Origin: Anaerolineae bacterium
Lineage (GTDB): Bacteria > Chloroflexota > Anaerolineae > Aggregatilineales > JAFGMM01
Direction: 5' to 3'
Assembly: GCA_027494055.1 (NCBI GenBank)
Contig: JAOSJO010000025.1
Location: 483,329 to 547,328, forward strand
DNA: 64,000 bases
How positions within the stretch are numbered: position 1 is the first letter of the stretch; each line of letters opens with the position of its first letter. The position numbers were made by a program, and so were the translations under genes. Shown one piece after another: positions 35,487 to 43,275 of this stretch. A model generated the notes under the pieces. The model did no database searches. It was not told the DNA's origin and was given only the letters and a program-made list of their open reading frames with translations.

Positions 35487-37107
35487 ATGAAACCGATGTC
35501 CTTTGATTTCCATTCCCGCCGCTCGATGGTGGCGGCGCGGCGCGGCATGGTGGCGGCGAGCAATCCCCTCGCGGCGCAGGCCGGCCTCAACATCTTGCGG
35601 CAGGGCGGCAACGCCGCCGACGCGGCCATCGCAACCGCCGCCGTGCTCAACGTCACCGCGCCGGCCTCGACCGGCGTGGGCGGCGACTGCTTCGCGCTCT
35701 TCTTCGACGCGGCGACCGGGCAGGTCACGGCGCTCAACGGGAGCGGGCGCGCGCCGGCGGCGCTGCGGCTCGAAGACCTGCGCGCGGAGGGCTGGGACGA
35801 AATCCCCACGGACAGCCCGCACGCGGTCACGGTCCCCGGCGCGGTGATGGGCTGGCACGACCTGCTCGCGCGGCATGGCAGCATGGCGCTTGCCGACGTG
35901 CTCGTGGACGCGATCCACTACGCGCGCGACGGGTTCCCGGTCTCGCCGGTGTTCGGCGCGGCGTGGCAGAACGCCGAGGCGTGGCTGCGCACCCGCCCCA
36001 ACACCGACGACTACCCTCCCCGGCGGGCGCGCGCCCCAGGTCGGCCAGGTGGTGCGCCTGCCGGGGCTGGCGCGCACGCTCCAGGCCATCGCCGAGGGCG
36101 GCCCGGCGGCCTTCTACACCGGCCCGGTCGCCGACGCGATTGTCGCCACGCTGCAAGAACACGGCGGCGTGATGACGCATGACGACCTGAAAGCGCACGC
36201 CTCCACGTGGGAGACGCCCGTCCACACTAATTATCGCGGCGTGGAAGTCTACGAGTGCCCACCCAACGGCCAGGGCATCGCGGCGCTGCTGGCGCTCAAC
36301 GTCGCCGCCGGCTGGGACCTCGCCGCCCTGCCCTGGGACGCACCGGAGCGCCTGCACCTGATGGTCGAGGCGATGCGGCTGGCCTTCGCCGACGCGCGCC
36401 ACTACGTGGCCGACCCGGCCTTCAGCCCCGCCCCGGTCGACTTCCTGCTGAGCCGCGCCTATGCCGACCAGCGCCGCGCCCTGGTCTCGCCGGCGCGCGC
36501 GATGGCGCCGCCCGCCTTCGGCGCGCCGCTCCCCGGCTCGGACACGGTGTACCTGACCGCCGTCGATGGGCGCGGCAACGCCTGCTCGTTCATCAACAGC
36601 CTGTACGCCGGCTTTGGGACCGGCATCGTCGCGCGCGGCACGGGCGTGTTCTTGCAGTGCCGGGGCGCGAGCTTCAGCCTCGATCCGGAGCACCCGAACG
36701 CGCTCGCGCCGGGCAAGCGCCCCTACCACACCATCATCCCCGGCATGGCGCTGAAGGACGGCGCGCTCTGGGCCAGCTTCGGCGTGATGGGCGGCTTCAT
36801 GCAGCCGCAGGGCCACTTTCAGGTGATGAGCGCCATGATCGACGACGACCTCAACCCGCAGGAGGCGCTCGACCGCCCGCGCTTCTGCCTCATGCGCGGG
36901 ACGGGCGACAGCGTGCTGGCGCTGGAGGAGGGCATCCCGGTGAGCGCGATGGCGCGGCTCGCGGCGTTGGGCCACACCGTGCGCCCGGTCTCCGGGCAGG
37001 GGCGCGGGCTGTTCGGGAGCGGGCAGATCATCCGGCGCGACGCAGAGACCGGCGTGCTCTTCGGCGGCAGCGACCCGCGCAAGGATGGGCTGGTGGCGGC
37101 GTTCTGA
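35487..37107 (+). CDS. ggt: gamma-glutamyltransferase, frameshifted
   Basis: About 540 residues. The N-terminal half has 'MVAASNPLAAQAGLNILRQG', 'GGNAADAAIA' and 'GVGGDCFALFFD'. The small-subunit start 'GSDTVYLTAVDGRGNACS' places the nucleophile Thr near residue 353, and the substrate loop 'KRPYHTIIPGMALKDG' follows. The family cleaves gamma-glutamyl bonds (glutathione, glutamine) after autoprocessing. No signal peptide is seen, so this may be a cytosolic cephalosporin-acylase/oxamate-amidohydrolase-like relative. The frame changes in the CCCC near 36,018; one base restores 'LPGGRAPQVGQVVRLPGLAR'. Confidence 0.88.
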
Positions 37108-37131
37108 CGCGACTCCCGGCGCGTTGTGCAC

Positions 37132-37137
37132 TATAAT
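37132..37137 (+). promoter_or_regulatory. -10 box for the S41 protease gene
   Basis: TATAAT 37 bases upstream of the ATG at 37,174, with AAGGAA as ribosome-binding site in between. Confidence 0.55.
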
Positions 37138-37173
37138 CAGGTTGAATTTACCTGCACTTTAAGGAAAACCGCC

Positions 37174-38445
37174 ATGCTGGGTACCCTTACTCCCGAACTC
37201 CGCCGTGCTGTTGTGCAAGATATTATCAGATTGGCGAAGGAAAAATATGTTTACCCCGACGTAGGCGAGAGGGTCGCCGGCCACATCCAGTCGAAACTCG
37301 AACAAGGCGGGTACGCCAGCATCACCGATGCCAACGAGCTTGCGGTCACGCTGACTTCGGACCTGCGCGAGGCGTCGAAGGATCGGCATTGGGCCGTCAT
37401 GTACAGTCCTTCGCCGGAGACAGCGTTTATTGACCCGGAAACCGAAGAGAATGAGGCGCAACTGGCCCGGTGGCTGGAGCAGGCGCGCAGAAGCAACTTT
37501 GGCTTTGAAAAGATCGAACGGCTGAAGGGAAACATCGGCTATATCGACCTGCGGCAGTTCGCGCCTGCCGAATATGCCGGAGAAACCGCCACGGCGGCCA
37601 TGAACTTCGTCGCCAACTGCGATGCCTTGATCTTCGACCTGCGCCAGAATCACGGCGGCTATCCCAGTATGGTCCAGCTTATCATCAGCTACCTGACTAG
37701 ACCAGAACCCATACACATCAACACTTTCTACTACCGTCCAACCGACGATTACCAACAGTTCTGGACCTTTCCCCATGTGCTCGGCAAGCGGATGCCGGAC
37801 ACTCCGGTCTACGTGTTAACCAGCCATGCCACTGGTTCAGGTGCGGAGGAATTCACCTACAACTTGAAAAACATGGGACGGGCGACCATCGTCGGTGAAA
37901 CCACTGTCGGCGCGGCGCATCCGGTCAGCCGGGAGACCGTCCAAGAGCATTTTCAAGTGCTGCTTCCCTACGGGCGTCCCATTAACCCTATCACGAACGA
38001 CAACTGGGAAGCTAAGGGAGTCGAACCGCATATCGCTGTTCCGCAAGAGGACGCCCTCAAAACGGCCCACATCTACGCCTTTGAGCAACTGACCGAACAG
38101 TGCCAGGAGGGCGAACAGAAACGCGCGCTAGAATGGGAGGGGGAGATTCTCAAGAGCCTGTATGCGCCGGTTACCATCGCCGAATCTACGCTGTCACGGT
38201 ATGTAGGCCAATACGATAAACGCACGTTCACGCTGGAAAACGGCTCCTTAATATACAGGCATCACACGCACCCTGTTGCCTGGAGGCTCATCCCCATCAC
38301 AGATACACGCTTCCGGCTGGACGAAGATCTGAAGTTCGAGTTCATTCTTGACGCGCACGGCCAGGTGTCCTCCCTCGTGATTACTTACCGGGACGGCAGG
38401 CCGGAGGTTTCGGTTGCTAAGGCCGGGTATGTTCAACGTCAGTGA
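37174..38445 (+). CDS. S41 family (IRBP-like) serine protease
   Basis: About 423 residues. The S41 core reads 'GNIGYIDLRQFAPAE', 'ALIFDLRQNHGGYPSM' and 'VLTSHATGSGAEEF' with the nucleophile S222, then 'GRATIVGETTVGAAHPVSRE'. The N-terminal helical segment ('VQDIIRLAKEKYVYPDVGER') is typical of the IRBP-like branch. There is no signal peptide and no PDZ domain. The last 90 residues form a beta domain ('YVGQYDKRTFTLENG') seen in DUF3471-type tails. It is visibly less GC-rich than its neighbours. It is followed 18 bases later by a GNAT gene. Confidence 0.9.
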   Translation: MLGTLTPELRRAVVQDIIRLAKEKYVYPDVGERVAGHIQSKLEQGGYASITDANELAVTLTSDLREASKDRHWAVMYSPSPETAFIDPETEENEAQLARWLEQARRSNFGFEKIERLKGNIGYIDLRQFAPAEYAGETATAAMNFVANCDALIFDLRQNHGGYPSMVQLIISYLTRPEPIHINTFYYRPTDDYQQFWTFPHVLGKRMPDTPVYVLTSHATGSGAEEFTYNLKNMGRATIVGETTVGAAHPVSRETVQEHFQVLLPYGRPINPITNDNWEAKGVEPHIAVPQEDALKTAHIYAFEQLTEQCQEGEQKRALEWEGEILKSLYAPVTIAESTLSRYVGQYDKRTFTLENGSLIYRHHTHPVAWRLIPITDTRFRLDEDLKFEFILDAHGQVSSLVITYRDGRPEVSVAKAGYVQRQ

Positions 38446-38463
38446 TAGTGGACCGCTTGCCAT

Positions 38464-39009
38464 ATGAGCATCGTCGGGCAGCGTCTCCTTCTGCGCGCCG
38501 AGAAGCGCGACACTGACGCCGAGGACCTGTTCCGCTGGCTCCAGCTTGAGGAATGGCAGTACTACGACGAACCGCACCAGCCATTCCAGCCCATCAGCCG
38601 TGAGGACTTTGACCGGCGGCAACAACGCCCAAAACCGCCCCAATCCAGCAGCGCCCGCTGGCAGATCGATACACTTGAGGGAAGGCACATCGGCTGGGTC
38701 GTCTACTACGGTCTTGACGCCCTGGCCCGCACGGCTTACGTGGGCATCGACCTGCCGGAGCCGGAAACCTGGGGGCGTGGCTACGGCACGGAAGCGCTGC
38801 GCCTGCTGGTTGACCACCTGTTCCGCGACATGGGGTTGGAGGCGGTCAGGCTGGCGACCTGGACGGGCAACAGGCGCATGATGCGCTGCGCCGAGAAGTG
38901 CGGGTTCAAAGAGGCTGCCCGCCTGCCCCACTATGCGGACTGCTCGGTGCGGGGCGAACCGCTGGAGCGTGTCGAGTTTGCCCTCCGCCGGTCTGAATGG
39001 CTGCGATAG
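38464..39009 (+). CDS. GNAT acetyltransferase (RimJ/RimL-like)
   Basis: 181 residues. The fold has 'QRLLLRAEKRDTDAEDLFRW', a beta-bulge strand 'AYVGIDLPEPETWGRGYGTE' with the acetyl-CoA loop R-G-Y-G-T, and 'WTGNRRMMRCAEKCGFKEAA'. It transfers acetyl from acetyl-CoA to an unknown amine. It is probably co-transcribed with the S41 protease gene. Confidence 0.88.
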   Translation: MSIVGQRLLLRAEKRDTDAEDLFRWLQLEEWQYYDEPHQPFQPISREDFDRRQQRPKPPQSSSARWQIDTLEGRHIGWVVYYGLDALARTAYVGIDLPEPETWGRGYGTEALRLLVDHLFRDMGLEAVRLATWTGNRRMMRCAEKCGFKEAARLPHYADCSVRGEPLERVEFALRRSEWLR

Positions 39010-39049
39010 GTCCCCCCCGGCGCTTTTCACAAATCCCCGCCAACCCGGT

Positions 39050-39055
39050 TACATT
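39050..39055 (+). promoter_or_regulatory. -10-like box immediately before the ECF sigma gene
   Basis: TACATT, six bases, ATG at 39,062. The spacing matches the leaderless pattern at 23.4 and 30.2 kb, and supports the upstream ATG as the start. Confidence 0.5.
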
Positions 39056-39061
39056 GTGTAG

Positions 39062-39610
39062 ATGAAGTTGGACACGCTTACCGGCGGTGCATGGATGACA
39101 GAACCACCAACCCGTTTTGAAACCCTGATCGACCGTTACCACGACGAGATACACGCCTACCTGTGGCGGCTTCTCGGCGACCCGGCTGACGCCGAGGACG
39201 CGGCGCAAGACGTCTACCTCCGCGCGTATCGCGCCTTCGGGCGGCTCCGGGCGGGCAGCAACCACCGCGCCTGGCTCTACAAGATCGCGACCAACCGCGC
39301 ATATTCCGCGCTCCGGAAGCGGCGGCGCGACGCGAACCACAGCACGCCGCTGCACGATGAGCTGCACCAGGCGGACGCGCGCGAGGCGCCCGACCACCGC
39401 GCGGCATGGAACGAGACGCTGGAGACGGTGCGGCAGGCCATCGGCCGGCTGCCGCCCAAGCAACAGGCGGCAGTGACCCTGCGCCACGTGCAGGGCCTCG
39501 GCTACGACGAAATCGCCGAGGCGCTCGCCTGCTCGGAGGACAGCGCCCGTGCAAACGTCTATCAGGGCATCCACCGCCTGCGGCGCGAGTTGACTCAGGA
39601 AGAGGGATAA
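39062..39610 (+). CDS. ECF sigma-70 factor
   Basis: 182 residues. Region 2 has 'YHDEIHAYLWRLLGDPADAE' and 'DAAQDVYLRAYRAFGRL', ending 'RAWLYKIATNRAYSALRKRR'. Region 4 reads 'IGRLPPKQQAAVTLRHVQGL' and 'YDEIAEALACSEDSARANVY'. It directs RNA polymerase to a small regulon. Its stop is followed one base later by the ogt start, so the two are translationally coupled; no anti-sigma gene follows. Confidence 0.93.
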   Translation: MKLDTLTGGAWMTEPPTRFETLIDRYHDEIHAYLWRLLGDPADAEDAAQDVYLRAYRAFGRLRAGSNHRAWLYKIATNRAYSALRKRRRDANHSTPLHDELHQADAREAPDHRAAWNETLETVRQAIGRLPPKQQAAVTLRHVQGLGYDEIAEALACSEDSARANVYQGIHRLRRELTQEEG

Positions 39611-39611
39611 C

Positions 39612-40220
39612 GTGATGGATGAACAACTGGAACAGCAATTGCAGATCGCGCTCGGCGGGCCGCCCGCCGAGGCAACCGCGCGCTCGCGCAAGCGCGTGCG
39701 CGCCTGGTTCGCAGAGGCCGCGCCCCTGGTGCAGTGGGACGCGATACCGACCCCGCTGGGGACGCTCTACGTGGCGCTGAGCGCAGAGGGCGTGTGCAGC
39801 ATCGACTTCGGCGTGGCGGAGGCCGCCTTCCTGGCAAGCCTGGACCCGGCGGCGCGCACCGAGCGCAACCCGGAGGCGCTCGCGCCGGCCACCGCGCAAC
39901 TGCGCGAGTACTTCGCCGGGAAGCGCGCCCGCTTCGACATGCCGCTCGACTTCAGCCGCATGACGCCGTTCCAGCGGACGGTGTTGCAGACCGCGCTGCG
40001 CATCCCCGCCGGCACGGTGTGGACCTACGGGGAGGTGGCGCGCGCCATCGGCCGGCCCAGGGCGAGCCGCGCCGTCGGGCAGGCGTTGGGCAGCAACCCC
40101 ATCCCCATCGTGATCCCGTGCCATCGTGTGATCGGCAGCGATGGGAGCCTGCACGGCTATGGGGCCGGCAGCGGCATCCCCAGCAAACAGTGGCTCCTGC
40201 AGTTCGAAGGGGCGCTGTGA
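39612..40220 (+). CDS. ogt: methylated-DNA-protein cysteine methyltransferase
   Basis: About 202 residues from GTG 39,612 (or ATG 39,615). The suicide motif 'PIPIVIPCHRVIGSDG' has acceptor Cys 170, and the helix-turn-helix/Arg-finger segment reads 'GEVARAIGRPRASRAVGQAL'. It removes O6-alkyl groups from guanine. The first 35 residues ('DEQLEQQLQIALGGPPAEAT') are extra to the family and resemble the start of a small anti-sigma or zinc-finger-less regulator. With the sigma factor directly upstream, alkylation control of the sigma pair is an idea to test. Confidence 0.93.
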   Translation: MMDEQLEQQLQIALGGPPAEATARSRKRVRAWFAEAAPLVQWDAIPTPLGTLYVALSAEGVCSIDFGVAEAAFLASLDPAARTERNPEALAPATAQLREYFAGKRARFDMPLDFSRMTPFQRTVLQTALRIPAGTVWTYGEVARAIGRPRASRAVGQALGSNPIPIVIPCHRVIGSDGSLHGYGAGSGIPSKQWLLQFEGAL

Positions 40221-40311
40221 GCGGGAATTCGGCGGTATACTTCAGGGGTCGCCCGGCGGGCGGCCCCGTGTTTTTTCGCCGCCAGATCGCGCCAGTGAGG
40301 GAAGCGCCACC

Positions 40312-40893
40312 GTGACCAGGGATTACGTCGCCCAACCGTACAACCAGGTACGCCGCACCGACCGCGCCATGGACGAGGCCGGCATCAAGGCGCTGCTGCA
40401 CCGCGCGCCGTTCGGCGCGCTCGCGACGGTGTACGACGGCCAGCCGTTCATCAACAGCAACCTTTACGTCTACGACGAGGCCGCCCACGCCATCTACCTG
40501 CACACGGCGCGCGTGGGGCGCACGCGCGCCAACATCGAGCGCGACGCGCGCGTGTGCTTCAGCGTGAGCGAGATGGGCCGCCTGCTCCCGGCCACCGAGG
40601 CGTTGGAGTTCAGCGTCGAATACGCCGGCGTGGTCGTGTTCGGGCGCGCCACGATTGTCGAGGACCGCGACGCGGCCCGGCGCGCGCTCCAGATGCTGCT
40701 GGACAAGTACTTCCCGCACCTGCATTCCGGCGCGCACTACCGCCCGATCACCGACGACGAACTGGCGCGCACGACCGTCTACCGGGTGGACATCGCGCAG
40801 TGGAGCGGCAAGCGCAAGCAGGCGGCACCCGACTTCCCCGGCGCGTTTCACTACGGGCAGCCGCCAGGAACGCCGGATAGCAGGGAGGCCTGA
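40312..40893 (+). CDS. NimA-like pyridoxamine-phosphate-oxidase-fold flavoprotein
   Basis: 193 residues from GTG 40,312. 'VRRTDRAMDEAGIKALLHRA' and 'PFGALATVYDGQPFINSNLY' followed by 'AIYLHTARVGRTRANIERDA' match the Pyridox_ox_2/NimA family of FMN-dependent proteins, some of which reduce 5-nitroimidazoles. It runs into trmO with a one-base gap, so the two are coupled. Confidence 0.88.
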   Translation: MTRDYVAQPYNQVRRTDRAMDEAGIKALLHRAPFGALATVYDGQPFINSNLYVYDEAAHAIYLHTARVGRTRANIERDARVCFSVSEMGRLLPATEALEFSVEYAGVVVFGRATIVEDRDAARRALQMLLDKYFPHLHSGAHYRPITDDELARTTVYRVDIAQWSGKRKQAAPDFPGAFHYGQPPGTPDSREA

Positions 40894-40894
40894 C

Positions 40895-41368
40895 ATGGCA
40901 GACGCCATCACCATCGAGCCTGTGGGCGTGGTGCGCTCACCCTACACCGAGATCGGCGACCGCGACTGGAGCGAGGTCGTCGCGGAGATTCACATCGACC
41001 CGGCGCTCGCGGCGGGCCTTACGGGCATCGAGGAGAATTCCCACATCATCGTGATCTTCTACCTGCACAGGTCGAAGTTCGACCCGGCGACCGACATGAT
41101 CCGCCGCCCGATGGACCGCGCCGACCTGCCGGAGCGCGGGTTCTTCGCGCTGCGCACCAACTACCGCCCCACCCACATCGCGCTGACGACGGTGGCGCTG
41201 CTCAAAGTGGAGGGGAGCGTGCTCACCGTGCGCGGGTTGGACGCGCTCGACGGCAGCCCGGTGCTGGACATCAAACCGTTCATACCGCAGTTCGACCACG
41301 TGGACGACGTGACGTTGCCCGCGTGGTTCAGGCGCGCGCAGCAGGGAGAGCCAGACGCGCCCGCGTGA
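40895..41368 (+). CDS. trmO: tRNA (N6-threonylcarbamoyladenosine37-N6)-methyltransferase TrmO
   Basis: 157 residues of the UPF0066/TsaA-like family. Motifs are 'IEPVGVVRSPYTE', 'NSHIIVIFYLHRS', 'ERGFFALRTNYRPTHIALTT' and the final 'ALDGSPVLDIKPFIPQFD'. TrmO methylates t6A37 of some tRNAs using SAM, through an unusual beta-barrel. It is the last gene before convergent fumC (17-base gap). Confidence 0.9.
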   Translation: MADAITIEPVGVVRSPYTEIGDRDWSEVVAEIHIDPALAAGLTGIEENSHIIVIFYLHRSKFDPATDMIRRPMDRADLPERGFFALRTNYRPTHIALTTVALLKVEGSVLTVRGLDALDGSPVLDIKPFIPQFDHVDDVTLPAWFRRAQQGEPDAPA

Positions 41369-41385
41369 TCGCGGCGACGGGCCGG

Positions 41386-42783
41386 CTACTCCGCGATGCC
41401 GCCCTCGGTCATCTTGCGTGGGTCGAGCAGGCGGTCCAGCTCCTCCGCCGAAAGGTCGGTCATTTCGAGCGCAACGTCCTTGAGCAGCCGCCCCTCGGCA
41501 TAGGCCCGCTTGGCGATCTTCGCCGCCATGTCATAGCCGATCACCGGGTTCAGCGCCGTGACCAGGATCGGGTTGCGGCCCACCAGCCCGGCGATGCGCG
41601 CCTCGTTGACCGCGAAGCCGGCCACCGCCTTGTCCGCCATGACGCGCGCCGCGTTGCCGAGGAGGGCGAGCGACTGGAGCGTGTTGTGCGCCATCACGGG
41701 CATCATCACGTTGAGCTGGAAGTTGCCGCGCTCGTTGCCGATGGTCACTGTCACGTCATTGCCGATCACCTGCGCGCAGACCATCATCATCGCCTCGCAG
41801 ATCACCGGGTTCACCTTGCCGGGCATGATGCTTGAGCCGGGCTGGAGCGCCGGCAGCGCGATCTCGCCCAGGCCCGCGATGGGGCCGCTGTTCAGCCAGC
41901 GCAGGTCGTTGGCGATCTTCATCAGCGCCGAGGCGGTGGTCTTGAGCTGGCCGCTTAGCTCGGTGAGCGCGTCGAGCGCCGACAGCGCCGCGAAGTAGTC
42001 ATCCGCCGCGACGAAGGGCAGCCCGGTCTGCTCCGCCAGCCGCGCGATGACGCGGCGCGCGAAGTCTGGGTGCGCGTTGATGCCGGTCCCAACCGCCGTG
42101 CCGCCCAGCGCCAGCTTCGCCAGGCGCGGCAGCGTGGCCTCGACCCGCTCGATCCCCTGCCGGACCTGCGCCGCCCACCCGCCGATTTCTTGACTCATCC
42201 GCACGGGCATCGCATCCATCAGGTGCGTGCGCCCGGTCGTCACCACGTGATCGAGTTCGGCGGCACGCTGCTCAAGCGCCGCGTGCAGGTGGCGCAGCCC
42301 CGGCAGCAGCGTCTCGTGCGCCTCCATGTAGGCGCTGACGTAGATCGCGGTCGGGATCACGTCGTTGGACGATTGGCCCATGTTGACGTGGTCGTTGGGG
42401 TGCACCAGCTTCGCGCCCGGCTCGCCGCCGAGGATTTGTGTAGCGCGGTTGGCGATGACCTCGTTGGCGTTCATGTTGGTCGATGTGCCCGACCCGGTCT
42501 GGAAGATGTCGATGGGAAAGTGCGCGTCCCACTTCCCCTCAGCGACCTCCCCGGCGGCCTGGTCGATGGCGCGCGCCTTGTCGCCGTCGAGCAAGCCAAG
42601 CTCGCGGTTGACCACCGCCGCCGCGCCCTTGACCAGCCCCAGGGCGCAGATGAAAGCGCGCGGGAAGGTGATCCCGCTGATCGGGAAGTTCTCCACCGCG
42701 CGCTGGGTCTGCGCGCCGTAGAGCGCGTCGGCAGGCACCTGCACCTCGCCGAGCGAGTCGCGTTCCGTGCGATAGTCTGCCAT
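41386..42783 (-). CDS. fumC: class II fumarate hydratase
   Basis: 465 residues, complete and of normal length. It contains 'TNMNANEVIANRA', 'HPNDHVNMGQSSND', 'TGRTHLMDAMPVRMSQE' with the catalytic His, and the signature 'GSSIMPGKVNPVICEAM'. It interconverts fumarate and malate in the citric acid cycle. GAGGAG precedes the ATG. It stands alone. Confidence 0.96.
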   Translation of the reverse strand: MADYRTERDSLGEVQVPADALYGAQTQRAVENFPISGITFPRAFICALGLVKGAAAVVNRELGLLDGDKARAIDQAAGEVAEGKWDAHFPIDIFQTGSGTSTNMNANEVIANRATQILGGEPGAKLVHPNDHVNMGQSSNDVIPTAIYVSAYMEAHETLLPGLRHLHAALEQRAAELDHVVTTGRTHLMDAMPVRMSQEIGGWAAQVRQGIERVEATLPRLAKLALGGTAVGTGINAHPDFARRVIARLAEQTGLPFVAADDYFAALSALDALTELSGQLKTTASALMKIANDLRWLNSGPIAGLGEIALPALQPGSSIMPGKVNPVICEAMMMVCAQVIGNDVTVTIGNERGNFQLNVMMPVMAHNTLQSLALLGNAARVMADKAVAGFAVNEARIAGLVGRNPILVTALNPVIGYDMAAKIAKRAYAEGRLLKDVALEMTDLSAEELDRLLDPRKMTEGGIAE

Positions 42784-43275
42784 CTCGTTCTCCTCTTCTT
42801 GCGTTTCATGGCACGACGCTACAGTTGCATCTTAGCACATCTTGGGCGTAACGTCCGACTGCGGACGGCCTATCACGCCTGCTTTGCCATGCCAAGAAGG
42901 CAGCAAACCACGAACCCCTGGTTGAGTCATGCCGCCCCCACCTGGCGGTAGAGGCAAAACCGGCGGTTCGCCCTGCGCTCCCTCCACCTTAAGCTTAGTG
43001 ATCGGCGCAGAGCCTGCCGTGACTCTGCGAAGAGATCACCGACGAAGTAGTCTCTGTTCCTGTGAATCGGCATTATCGGCGGTGCAATGCCTCCCCGCCT
43101 GACCGGAGACGGGGCCGCGCCCCCGGAAGCGTGACAACCGGCCCAGGAGATGACTTCTGCGCAGATTATTGATACATTTATAGCATTCTATCTTAAGGAG
43201 TACCGCCATCCTGCACCTACGCGCACCATCCAACCCCATACAGGCGGAATGGGCCGGCACGCGCCGGATTGCGCC
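42784..43275. other. divergent intergenic region fumC / BTAD regulator, 492 bases
   Basis: It has several short GC hairpins (e.g. GTCCG-CGGAC near 42,854) and an AT-rich patch (about 43,165-43,205, 'TATTGATACATTTATAGC' followed by AAGGAG) that is the likeliest promoter and leader for the regulator. No known riboswitch or gene was recognised. Confidence 0.45.

Noticed and set aside
42784..43275. Riboswitch in the long region upstream of the BTAD regulator
   Set aside because: Short hairpins exist, but no TPP, cobalamin, glycine, SAM or fluoride core was recognised.
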